Notes under the pieces: model-generated
What the model was told of the DNA's origin: nothing
What the model saw: the letters and a program-made list of their open reading frames with translations, nothing else
Database searches by the model: none
From: DAIOGN01 sp036745245
GTDB taxonomy: Bacteria; Zixibacteria; MSB-5A5; JAUVRN01
Reading direction: 5' to 3'
DNA length: 12,120 nucleotides
Assembly (NCBI GenBank): GCA_036745245.1
Contig: DAIOGN010000103.1
Location: 1 to 12,120 of the forward strand
Translations under genes and position numbers: made by a program
Shown: positions 1 through 6,325 of the stretch, piece by piece
Position numbering within the stretch: the stretch's first letter is position 1
Layout of the letters: every line of letters starts with the position of its first letter

Positions 1-1488
1 GCGGCTGCCGTGCTCTTTCTGGCCTCGGCACAGGCCAGTTGGATCACGGGCGTCACCGTTCCCATCGACAGACTTCAGACACCCGTGGAATGGCTGGACG
101 TGTTGAAGCGTTCGGGCGCCGGGCGGTTGTTCGTGGCTCACGCCGAGGGAGTGAGGCTCGTGCCGCTTCTGGCAGAGTCCATGCCCACACTGCGGGTTTT
201 CAGCCTGTACGGCGACCTTCCGGGCGTACAGGCGTCGTTGGAAGACCTGGCCGGTTCGTCCTCGAATGCGGCGCTCCCTTCGGTGTCCCCGGAGCAGGTG
301 GCTTCGCTCATTTTCACGTCCGGCACCACCGGCAAGAGCAAGGGTGTGATGCTGGCTCACGAGAGCATCCTCGCCAACGCGTTCGGCTTGCTCTCCCGGA
401 TCGACATCGACGGACGCGTGGACCGCTTCCTCTCCGTGCTCCCCATGTCGCACTGCTACGAGTGCACCTGCGGGTTCGTGGCGCCGCTTCTGGCCGGAAC
501 TCCGGTGTACTTTGCACGCGGCTTTGCTCCGCGCGAGATCGTCACCGATCTCGAGCGCTCCGGAGCCACGTTCCTTCTGGGCGTGCCGTTGTTGTTCGAA
601 AAAATCAGTTCGGGGATCGACAAGGGGCTCCAGGGGGCAGGCGTCAAGGGGCGGGTGGCGCGGGCGTTGTGGTCTGTGTCCCGTCGCGGCCGTCCGCTCT
701 GGAAACACAACCTGGGGAAGGTGGTGCTGGGCGGAGTGCGCGCCAAGGCGGGCCTGGGTCGCATGCGGTATCTGGTGTCGGGCGGAGCGCCGCTACCCGC
801 CGAGGTGGGCAGGCAACTCGAAGCTCTGGGCGTTCGGCTCCTGCAGGGGTACGGACTCACGGAGACCTCCCCCGTGGTGACGCTCAATCCGCCGGGCGAA
901 GCCAACCCGGCCTCGGTGGGCAAGCCCCTGCCGGGCGTGGAGGTGAGGATTCATGAACCGTCGGAGGAAGGCGACGGTGAAGTGCGCGTGCGCGGAATCA
1001 CCATCATGCGTGGGTACTGGAACGACGAAGACGCAACGCGCGAGGCACTGCGCGACGGCTGGTTCTGCACAGGCGACCTCGGCCGCTTCGATCAGCAGGG
1101 TCACCTCCACATCACCGGGCGGCTGAAGAACCTCATCATCTCTCCGGGCGGCAAGAACATCTCGCCTGAAGAAATCGAAAGCGCCGCCCTTAGCTGCGAC
1201 GCGGTCTCCGAGATCATGGTGTACGGACGAAGCACGGGATCGGGCAGCGGGGAAGAGGTGTGCGCGCGTGTGTTTCCCGACCTCGAGTATGCCGCCGCAC
1301 AGGGCTGGCCGGTGAACCGGGCCGACCTGGTTCTGGCGCGCGTGCGCCCACAGATCGAGGCCGCCACGGCGCATCTGGCTCCGTATAAGCGAATAGTGCA
1401 CTATGATTTGGTAATGGAACCCTTCGAGAAGACGACCACTCAGAAAATCAAACGCTTCAAGCATACACAGCCGGCCTCCCGCACGTGA
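1..1488 (+). CDS. Long-chain acyl-CoA synthetase (AMP-binding), 5'-partial
   Basis: This enzyme activates fatty acids: ATP plus a carboxylate gives an acyl-adenylate, then a CoA thioester, in the cytoplasm or at the inner membrane. The reading frame is open to base 1, so the N-terminus lies outside the window. The GTG at 10 is not a convincing start, because family members carry some tens of residues before this point. Counting residues from base 10, the visible motifs are the AMP/phosphate loop SGTTGKSKG (104-112), YGLTETSP (281-288), WFCTGDLG (351-358), the hinge and A8 region RLKNLIISPGGKNISPEE (371-388), and a C-terminal TTTQKIKR with the probable adenylation lysine at 479. The hinge and the TQKIKR ending resemble FadD15-type long-chain synthetases (TPTLKIKR). 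Substrate chain length cannot be read from sequence. The stop overlaps the mtnA start, which suggests co-transcription. Confidence 0.93.
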   Translation, partial: AAAVLFLASAQASWITGVTVPIDRLQTPVEWLDVLKRSGAGRLFVAHAEGVRLVPLLAESMPTLRVFSLYGDLPGVQASLEDLAGSSSNAALPSVSPEQVASLIFTSGTTGKSKGVMLAHESILANAFGLLSRIDIDGRVDRFLSVLPMSHCYECTCGFVAPLLAGTPVYFARGFAPREIVTDLERSGATFLLGVPLLFEKISSGIDKGLQGAGVKGRVARALWSVSRRGRPLWKHNLGKVVLGGVRAKAGLGRMRYLVSGGAPLPAEVGRQLEALGVRLLQGYGLTETSPVVTLNPPGEANPASVGKPLPGVEVRIHEPSEEGDGEVRVRGITIMRGYWNDEDATREALRDGWFCTGDLGRFDQQGHLHITGRLKNLIISPGGKNISPEEIESAALSCDAVSEIMVYGRSTGSGSGEEVCARVFPDLEYAAAQGWPVNRADLVLARVRPQIEAATAHLAPYKRIVHYDLVMEPFEKTTTQKIKRFKHTQPASRT

Positions 1489-2471
1489 TCATTCCTCAGG
1501 CCCTGCGTTTCGACGGCTCACTGCACCTGCTCGATCAGCGGTGGCTCCCCGCACGCGAGGAGTGGCTGCGCTGCACAACGCCTCATGAGGTGGCGTCTGC
1601 CATTTCTTCACTCGCCGTACGAGGCGCGCCCGCCATCGGTGTAGCGGCCGGCTATGGCCTGGCTCTATCCGGTGGTGAGCCGGGCGCGCGTGCCAGGGCC
1701 GCGGAGCTGCTTGTGGCGTCCCGTCCCACGGCTGTGAATCTCCGGTGGGCCGTGGAGAGGGTGCTGAAGGCCGCCGGGACACGCTCGGGAGAATCCGCAT
1801 CTGAGGCGATGCTCGCCGAAGCTTCTGCGATTCATCGCGAGGACCAGGCGGCATGCCGGCGGATCGGTGAATTGGGGCTCACGCTTCTGCCAGAGTCGCC
1901 GCGAATTCTCACGCACTGCAATGCCGGGGCACTGGCCACCAGCGGCATCGGCACTGCGCTGGCCCCCATTTATCTGGCAGCCGAAGCGGGACGGAATCCT
2001 GTGGTGTTTGCGTGCGAAGCGCGACCCGTCATGCAGGGCGCGAGACTTACCACCTGGGAACTGAGTCGTGCGGGCGTGAATGTGACGCTCCTGGTGGATG
2101 CGGCGGCCGCCTTTCTGATCGCTCAGCGCAAAGTGGATCTGGTGATCGTGGGCGCCGACCGGATCGCCAGAAACGGCGATGTCGCCAACAAGGTGGGCAC
2201 CTACGGACTGGCCGTCGCGGCACGGCGAAGCGGTATCCCGTTCTACGTGGCCGCCCCCACTTCCACGTTCGACCTCGAAGCGGCCGACGGTGGCTCCATT
2301 CCCATCGAGCACAGGCCCGCCCGCGAACTATCCGATCGCTTCAGCGAGCCTGTAAGTGCTGCGGGCATAAGCGTTTGGGCCCCAGCCTTCGACGTTACGC
2401 CTGCCGAGCTGGTATCGGCGTATATCACCGAGATCGAGGTGCGTCCGGGAGCCGGGGCACATAGTCCTTGA
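1485..2471 (+). CDS. mtnA: S-methyl-5-thioribose-1-phosphate isomerase
   Basis: MtnA converts 5-methylthioribose 1-phosphate to 5-methylthioribulose 1-phosphate, an aldose-ketose step in the methionine salvage pathway. It is a cytoplasmic enzyme of the eIF2B-alpha-like fold. The 328-residue length is normal for the family. Visible signatures are RGAPAIG (46-52), the catalytic cysteine in THCNAG (C145), the catalytic aspartate in VGADRI (D225), and the following NGDVANKVGTY and VAAPTSTFD blocks. The GTG start at 1485 shares bases with the upstream stop (GTGA) and has no clear Shine-Dalgarno sequence, so it probably depends on translational coupling to the acyl-CoA synthetase. No other methionine-salvage gene is in the window. 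A related sugar-phosphate isomerase of the same fold is possible, but the motif set fits MtnA well. Confidence 0.93.
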   Translation: MIIPQALRFDGSLHLLDQRWLPAREEWLRCTTPHEVASAISSLAVRGAPAIGVAAGYGLALSGGEPGARARAAELLVASRPTAVNLRWAVERVLKAAGTRSGESASEAMLAEASAIHREDQAACRRIGELGLTLLPESPRILTHCNAGALATSGIGTALAPIYLAAEAGRNPVVFACEARPVMQGARLTTWELSRAGVNVTLLVDAAAAFLIAQRKVDLVIVGADRIARNGDVANKVGTYGLAVAARRSGIPFYVAAPTSTFDLEAADGGSIPIEHRPARELSDRFSEPVSAAGISVWAPAFDVTPAELVSAYITEIEVRPGAGAHSP

Positions 2472-2496
2472 CGCCCCGTGAGTGGGCCTTTAACCT
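2468..2496 (+). promoter_or_regulatory. Candidate sigma70-type promoter for rpmA
   Basis: TTGACG (2468-2473) lies 17 bases before TAACCT (2491-2496). The -35 match is good and the -10 match is weak (3 of 6). It overlaps the mtnA stop codon and lies about 60 bases before the rpmA ATG. A separate promoter is plausible because rpmA has an 87-base leader and encodes a ribosomal protein. This is inference from pattern only. Confidence 0.33.
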
Positions 2497-2558
2497 GTTG
2501 AGCCGTCCGGGCAGGACCGGGCTTAAGTCAATGGCTAGAGAGACAAAGGCAATTCGTA

Positions 2559-2800
2559 ATGGCTCATAAAAAGGGTGTCGGCAGCTCCCGTAACGGTCGC
2601 GATTCGCACGGTCAACGACTGGGCGTTAAAGCGTNNNNNNNNNNGCCGGCAGCATCATCGTGCGTCAGCGGGGGACGCGCATCTATCCCGGAGAGAACGT
2701 GGGTCTCGGTAAAGACGATACGCTCTTCGCAAAGATCACCGGGGTAGTTAAGTTCGAGCGTAAAGGTCGCGACAAGAAGACCGTTCACGTTCTCCCATAG
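2559..2800 (+). CDS. rpmA: 50S ribosomal protein L27 (interrupted by an N gap)
   Basis: L27 is a large-subunit ribosomal protein whose N-terminal tail reaches the peptidyl-transferase centre. The start is certain: MAHKKGVGSSRNGRDSHGQRLGVK is the family N-terminus, and AAAGG (2545-2549) lies 9 bases before the ATG. The frame then enters 10 N (2635-2644) and resumes in a different frame with AGSIIVRQRGTRIYPGENV, then VGLGKDDTLFAKITGVVKFE, ending at TAG 2798-2800. L27 usually has 8 residues between GVK and AG (RFGGESVL in E. coli). That is 24 bases, of which only 4 are present, so about 20 bases are missing and the 10 N are a placeholder. With those restored the protein would be about 83 residues, a normal length. 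No rplU precedes it and no obg follows, which is unusual for rpmA. Confidence 0.95.
2635..2644. other. Assembly gap (10 N) inside rpmA
   Basis: A run of ten undetermined bases. The L27 frames on either side differ, and restoring the frame requires a true length of 10 plus 1 mod 3. Family comparison predicts about 20 missing bases. The run therefore marks a scaffold join and not a measured distance. Confidence 0.97.
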
Positions 2801-2820
2801 TTTTCAAAAGCAACAGAACC

Positions 2821-2919
2821 ACAGAATCGGTTGCGGAGCTCGTACATCCCGGCGAGCGCGGAACCGGCGCCTGTACGTGCCCTTTGCGCCCAGGACGGCG
2901 CGAAGTCGCCCGATTCTGT
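2821..2919 (+). ncRNA. Candidate structured RNA element upstream of the NYN gene
   Basis: The rpmA-NYN spacer contains a perfect 10-bp inverted repeat, ACAGAATCGG (2821-2830) with CCGATTCTGT (2910-2919). It encloses two further helices. P2 is CGTACA/TGTACG (2841-2846 with 2872-2877), extendable past a T-T mismatch by 2838-2839 with 2879-2880. P3 is TTTGCGCC/GGCGCGAA (2883-2890 with 2897-2904; 8 pairs, one G-U), with a 6-base loop. Together they make a three-way junction. I do not recognise a known riboswitch consensus. It could be a 5'-UTR regulator of the NYN gene, the 3' end of the rpmA transcript, or chance: a 10-bp repeat at such spacing is expected about once in a window this size. Confidence 0.3.
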
Positions 2920-2930
2920 AACACAACCAT

Positions 2931-2943
2931 CCTCCTTCGGGGG
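2931..2943 (+). promoter_or_regulatory. Small hairpin over the NYN ribosome-binding region
   Basis: CCTCC (2931-2935) can pair with GGGGG (2939-2943) across a TTC loop. The G run is the only Shine-Dalgarno-like stretch before the GTG at 2952, about 8 bases away. CCTCC is itself the anti-Shine-Dalgarno core. Folding would hide the ribosome-binding site, so translation of the NYN gene may be low or regulated. The pairing is seen in the sequence; the regulation is inferred. Confidence 0.3.
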
Positions 2944-2951
2944 TAGCGGCT

Positions 2952-3785
2952 GTGACGGATGGACCAGACACACGCAAGGTAGCTCTGTTTGTGGATTTCG
3001 AGCACCTGCGGCGGCACACGGAAGGTGCCCACGCCGTCTGCGGCTTGTCGAGCGCGATCGAAGCGGTGGCCCTGCGCGTCCAGGACATGGGGGACGTGGT
3101 GATGGCCAATGTGTACGCCGACTGGGATAAGGTGCCGGGCCGTCAGGGAGAAGTGAAGCGCCTGCATCTCGATCCTCGCTTCGTGTTCTCGAACCTCGCC
3201 GGGACCTCCTTTCAACTGGCCCGCACCAACGGCTCTCTGGTCTCCATGGCGTTGGACGCGCTCGATGCGCTACGCGAGCACCCGGAGATCGATACGTTCG
3301 TGCTGGTGTCCGACGATGCGGGAATCGCCGACCTGATCACGCGCTTGCGCAGAGACGGACGCGACGTCTTCCTGGTGGGCTTTCAGCGCAGCATGCCGCC
3401 CGACCTGCTCAGCATGGACGTCGAATTCGAGCCGCTCGAGGACTCCGTGCAGCCCGCGGAGCTACAGCACGAAGACACGCCTCCTTCAGAGGAGGCGTAC
3501 TCCGACAGCGACTTCAGCTGGGAAGCCTTCGTGCTGCTGCTCGCCCGGCTCGAAGACACCCTGCCGTTCGTGAGCCTGAAGTACCTCAAGAACCACGTGC
3601 TCACGCCCAACCACGGCGGGGGCAGCACGAATCAGTCGAAAGGCGAACTGATCCGCCGCGCCATTCACGACAAGTTGATCGACACTCACAAGATTCCCAA
3701 TCCACGCAATCCGGAGTTTGGCACCACCGTCTGTGTTCTCAACCGCAGGCATCCGGACGTCCGCCGCATCCTGGAACTCGGCTGA
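2952..3785 (+). CDS. NYN-domain protein with C-terminal helical (LOTUS-like?) region
   Basis: The N-terminal ~165 residues match the NYN fold (PIN-like nuclease superfamily, LabA/MARF1 type), whose active members cleave RNA. Landmarks are ALFVDFEHL (11-19, D15), VYADWDK (54-60), NGSLVSMALDAL (93-104, D102) and DTFVLVSDDAGIADLI (114-129). Family members normally read like N-S-A-D-x6-D and S-G-D-S-D-F, so this protein keeps D15, D102 and D122 but has L96 and G124 where metal-binding aspartates are expected. Residues ~160-187 form an acidic linker. Residues ~188-275 are helical, with SLKYLKNHV and LIRRAIHDKLI, placed where OST-HTH/LOTUS RNA-binding domains occur in this family, but the match is loose. 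The GTG start follows a weak G-rich site, and no in-frame alternative exists before residue 46. The 3' end overlaps the lipoprotein frame. Catalytic activity is doubtful. Confidence 0.82.
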   Translation: MTDGPDTRKVALFVDFEHLRRHTEGAHAVCGLSSAIEAVALRVQDMGDVVMANVYADWDKVPGRQGEVKRLHLDPRFVFSNLAGTSFQLARTNGSLVSMALDALDALREHPEIDTFVLVSDDAGIADLITRLRRDGRDVFLVGFQRSMPPDLLSMDVEFEPLEDSVQPAELQHEDTPPSEEAYSDSDFSWEAFVLLLARLEDTLPFVSLKYLKNHVLTPNHGGGSTNQSKGELIRRAIHDKLIDTHKIPNPRNPEFGTTVCVLNRRHPDVRRILELG

Positions 3786-4216
3786 AACCAACGCACTGGT
3801 TCGTGTGGGGACTCGCTGCGTTCGTGGTCGCCTGTGGCGCCCCGGGCGGGCACGAGAGGACGGCGCGCGATTTTCTCGACCTGTATCTCGTGTCGGCCGA
3901 CCAGAAGGCAGCGATCGCGTTGTGTACCGGCCGGGCGAAGGCCGATCTGCAGGCGGAGATCGACCTGTTGTCGGGCGTCGACGATCGCGAGTCGGCCGTA
4001 GCACAGGTGCGGCCGTCGCTCCACCTGGAGAAGATCTATGAGCAAGCGCGGCCGGGTGGAGACGTGGCGTTTCTCTTTCGCGTCGACCTGACCCGGGGCG
4101 ATCTGAGGTTGCCGTCCTCCGATGTGTTCGTGCTGGTGGGCGCCTCCGACGGCCCGCCGCGGGTGAAGAGCTTCAGCTTCGATCCCAGCGGTACCCACAC
4201 AGACGACACGCCATAA
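3782..4216 (+). CDS. Small lipoprotein, probable CTG start
   Basis: I do not recognise the family. Starting at CTG 3782, which overlaps the NYN stop as CTGA, the protein is 144 residues. It begins with a short charged region (MKPTHW), a hydrophobic stretch (FVWGLAAFVVA) and then Cys18, matching a lipoprotein signal peptide with a VVAC lipobox. The first standard start, GTG 3803, would leave ten uncharged residues before the cysteine and no good Shine-Dalgarno sequence. The mature part is a compact alpha/beta sequence with DFLDLYLVSADQKAAIAL (helical), an acidic middle, and VAFLFRVDLTR and DVFVLVGASD (strand-like), resembling small NTF2-like or DUF-type periplasmic domains only in general feel. 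It is probably attached to the periplasmic face of a membrane and translated by coupling with the NYN gene. The last 44 bases overlap the minus-strand gene. Confidence 0.66.
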   Translation: MKPTHWFVWGLAAFVVACGAPGGHERTARDFLDLYLVSADQKAAIALCTGRAKADLQAEIDLLSGVDDRESAVAQVRPSLHLEKIYEQARPGGDVAFLFRVDLTRGDLRLPSSDVFVLVGASDGPPRVKSFSFDPSGTHTDDTP

Positions 4217-4370
4217 ACACGATCGCGCCAACTGGCGTTCCGTCGTCCCCCAGCACCTCTTCGCGGATTTCCTCGAGATCCCTGCCCTGACCGGGGCAGT
4301 CCACGTCCGGATTGGGGCAGAATGCCACGGGCGGAAGGGAGGGCTGGGAGTCCATACGCGGCCAGCCCAT
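4173..4370 (-). CDS. Small four-cysteine zinc-ribbon-like protein
   Basis: This 65-residue protein is of unknown function. Cysteines C18, C25, C55 and C58 are arranged C-x6-C-x29-C-x2-C, with FCPN and DCPGQ on one side and ACRLCGYRW on the other, as in small zinc ribbons. An acidic stretch (DLEEIREEVLGDDG, 31-44) lies between the knuckles. Support for a real gene is a GGAG ribosome-binding site (plus-strand CTCC at 4377-4380) 6 bases before the ATG, plus a coherent metal-binding pattern. An alternative ATG six codons in (complement of 4353-4355) is possible. It is convergent with the lipoprotein gene and overlaps its last 44 bases. No partner is evident. It could act in nucleic-acid binding or as a metal-binding accessory protein, but that is not shown. 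Confidence 0.6.
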   Translation of the reverse strand: MGWPRMDSQPSLPPVAFCPNPDVDCPGQGRDLEEIREEVLGDDGTPVGAIVFMACRLCGYRWDRS

Positions 4371-4403
4371 TATGCACTCCGGGCGCCGGGGAACCTACCC
4401 CCC

Positions 4404-4431
4404 TTGACGGCTCGCGATTTCGGGGTACATT
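4404..4431 (+). promoter_or_regulatory. Candidate sigma70-type promoter for the secreted fibre-like gene
   Basis: TTGACG (4404-4409) and TACATT (4426-4431) are 16 bases apart, matching 5 of 6 and 4 of 6 consensus positions. They lie in the divergent intergenic region after the zinc-ribbon start. Transcription from here would give a leader of about 150 bases before the ATG at 4587. That leader contains a perfect 12-base palindrome, TCCAGCGCTGGA (4482-4493). Confidence 0.5.
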
Positions 4432-4586
4432 GAACCAAGAAACGTACCCGCCCGTACACCGCGTAACGACAGGGTCCCGCCTCCAGCGCTGGAATAGGCC
4501 CAGAGCGTTTGCAAGCAGTGTTCCCCTGGTGCCCGGCTCGGTTTCGGTGCCGCCCCCGGGAGGGTCAGCTAAAAAAGGGTCCACTC

Positions 4587-6311
4587 ATGCGCATCCTGCG
4601 TCTTGCGATCGTGCTGTGGGCTGCCCTGTCCGCGGGAGCATTGGCTGTGCCCCAGCACATGCCGGCCCAGGGCCGCCTCACTACTTCGTCCGGAGATCCA
4701 GCGCCCTCCGGCACGTACACATTCACTTTTCGAATCATGAACGATTCCACCTCCGGAACGGAGGTGTGGCCCGGCGGTGGCGGAGAGAGTCAGTCGCTCT
4801 CTGTGGAAGAGGGCGGGCTCTGGCAGGCGCAGATCGGCGCTGTCGAGCCGATCCCCGATTCGCTCTTCGAGAATTCGTCCTTGTGGCTGGAGATCACAGT
4901 CGACGACGGAACGACGTCGGAAGCGCTTTCGCGCATCCGACTGGGTTCCGGGCCGTGGGCATTCCAGGCCGGCTCGTCTTCCACGCTGCTTGGCCACCCC
5001 CCCACCGACTTTGCGTCTAGTGTGCACACGCATCTCCCCGGTGCAGTTTCGCCGCAGGGGGCCGGATCCGGGCTCAATGCCGATCTCCTCGACGGCCAGA
5101 CGTCGACGGAATTTGCGCCTGTCGTGCATACACACACACCGCTGGCCATCGCGCCGCAGGGGAGTGGCTCGCTCCTCAATGCCGACCTGTTGGATGGACG
5201 CGACGCTTCCACCTTCGCCGATTCGCAGCATGCGCACGGTGGACAGTGGGCGGAGGACGGACCGAATATTTACTACGACGGCGGCCGAGTGGGAATCGGC
5301 ACCGCCAGTCCGGAGAACATGCTGCATGTGCAGAACGGCGCATCCACGGGAGTGACACCCAACAGCGGGTCGTTGGGCGTGTTCGAGGGCGATACTCACT
5401 CCTACCTGTCGCTCCTCACCCCCGACTTCGCCGAGCGAGGAGTTCTGTTTGGAGAGCCGTCCTCCAACATGGCCGGAGGAATCATTTACAACAATGCGCT
5501 CACACCCGACGGGTTGCAGTTCCGCACAGCGTTCAACGTGCGGGGCATGGCGCTCGAATCGTCGGGACGACTGTCGATCGGCACGTTCACCGGGGCGGGA
5601 GCTCTCCAGGTGAGCGGGCTCAACCTCAACACCACGGTGGCGCTGCCCACCAATTCCATCGGGCCCGACGAGATTCTGGCCGAGGCGGGACTGGTCACCA
5701 ACTTCAACGGTGCTACGGTGACCCTGTCGTCCACGGTCATGCAGGAGATCGTGACGGTGCAGATCGATGTTCCCATGTCGGGGTACGTGATGCTCACCGG
5801 CAAGTGCAACGGCGTCACCTACAACACCACGGGGCGGAATCAGGGAACGGTGCAGATCGTGGAAACCTCCTCCGGCAGTCCGGTGTCGCCCTATTCCGCC
5901 ACGTTCGGACTGGTGGGCCATACCTCGACCACGCTGGCCAACAGCTTCCCGGTGTTCGTGCAGCGCGTGTTCTTCAAACCGGCGGGCTCATACACCTTCC
6001 GCATGGAAGCCGCGCAGGGCGCCGGGAACGCGTTCGATGCCGTTACGCGCGTGAGCCAGAGCATCCTCGCGGGGGTGTACTATCCTACGTCTTACGGTGA
6101 CGCCCAGGCGGTGGCCGATTCCAGGGAGGTGTCCGACTTCAGCGGAGCCAGCGCGCTGGCAGAGGGCGAAGGCGACGGTTATCGTGTGGACCTGCGCCAG
6201 CTGGAGCTCCGCTCCATGAAACTGCGCCTGGAGGCGCAGGAGGCCGAACTGGAGCTGGAACGCGCGCGTGCGGCGCAGGCAGGGCACGAAACGCCCGCCC
6301 GCAAGCCGTAG
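4587..6311 (+). CDS. Secreted fibre-like protein with HxH repeats and C-terminal coiled coil
   Basis: This is a predicted exported surface protein of 574 residues. I chose ATG 4587 over the in-frame ATG 4509 because it opens a Sec signal peptide (MRILRLAIVLWAALSAGALA, cleavage after A20) and has AAGGG 7 bases upstream. Residues ~25-128 resemble the 'QGRLT...GTYTFTFRI...WAFQA' domain common in large secreted proteins of environmental bacteria. Residues 140-219 hold 34-residue repeats with HTH/HTH/HAH and NADLLDG. Residues ~226-250 (IYYDGGRVGIGTASPENML) match the GIGT-SP-L-V motif of tail-fibre and S74-type proteins. Residues 345-505 form a beta-rich, possibly jelly-roll-like domain. Residues ~534-565 (LRQLELRSMKLRLEAQEAEL) form a coiled coil, suggesting a trimer. 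No S74 protease domain is seen. A promoter precedes it and a hairpin follows, so it is probably monocistronic. Confidence 0.85.
   Translation: MRILRLAIVLWAALSAGALAVPQHMPAQGRLTTSSGDPAPSGTYTFTFRIMNDSTSGTEVWPGGGGESQSLSVEEGGLWQAQIGAVEPIPDSLFENSSLWLEITVDDGTTSEALSRIRLGSGPWAFQAGSSSTLLGHPPTDFASSVHTHLPGAVSPQGAGSGLNADLLDGQTSTEFAPVVHTHTPLAIAPQGSGSLLNADLLDGRDASTFADSQHAHGGQWAEDGPNIYYDGGRVGIGTASPENMLHVQNGASTGVTPNSGSLGVFEGDTHSYLSLLTPDFAERGVLFGEPSSNMAGGIIYNNALTPDGLQFRTAFNVRGMALESSGRLSIGTFTGAGALQVSGLNLNTTVALPTNSIGPDEILAEAGLVTNFNGATVTLSSTVMQEIVTVQIDVPMSGYVMLTGKCNGVTYNTTGRNQGTVQIVETSSGSPVSPYSATFGLVGHTSTTLANSFPVFVQRVFFKPAGSYTFRMEAAQGAGNAFDAVTRVSQSILAGVYYPTSYGDAQAVADSREVSDFSGASALAEGEGDGYRVDLRQLELRSMKLRLEAQEAELELERARAAQAGHETPARKP
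5004..5243 (+). repeat. In-gene tandem repeat, 102-base (34-residue) period
   Basis: Two full units (5004-5105 and 5106-5207) and a partial third (5208-5243) lie inside the secreted protein gene. Period markers are F142/F176/F210 and the HxH pairs H147-H149, H181-H183 and H215-H217, each spaced exactly 34 residues. The full units also share PQG and LNADLLDG. DNA identity between units is moderate, so the duplication is not recent. Confidence 0.85.
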
Positions 6312-6325
6312 CAATCACGATTTCA

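Noticed and set aside
1436..1470. Acyl-CoA synthetase with a defective catalytic lysine motif (Q in place of G in GK)
   Set aside because: FadD15-type synthetases use a TPTLKIKR-like ending, and the lysine is retained here in TTTQKIKR.
2559..2800. rpmA as a frameshifted pseudogene
   Set aside because: The frame change coincides exactly with the N run, and both halves are perfectly L27-like. The missing length fits a filler gap.
2821..2919. Miniature inverted-repeat transposon
   Set aside because: The ends are 10-bp inverted repeats, but no target-site duplication flanks them and there is no second copy in the window.
4509..4586. ATG 4509 as the start of the secreted protein
   Set aside because: It adds 26 residues (MQAVFPWCPARF...) with no secretion logic. 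ATG 4587 has a ribosome-binding site and begins a clean signal peptide.
4569..5921. Long minus-strand ORF (450 codons) opposite the secreted protein gene
   Set aside because: It is the complement shadow of a GC-rich gene. It is low in complexity, has no domain signature, and the plus-strand protein has a clear signal peptide and motifs.
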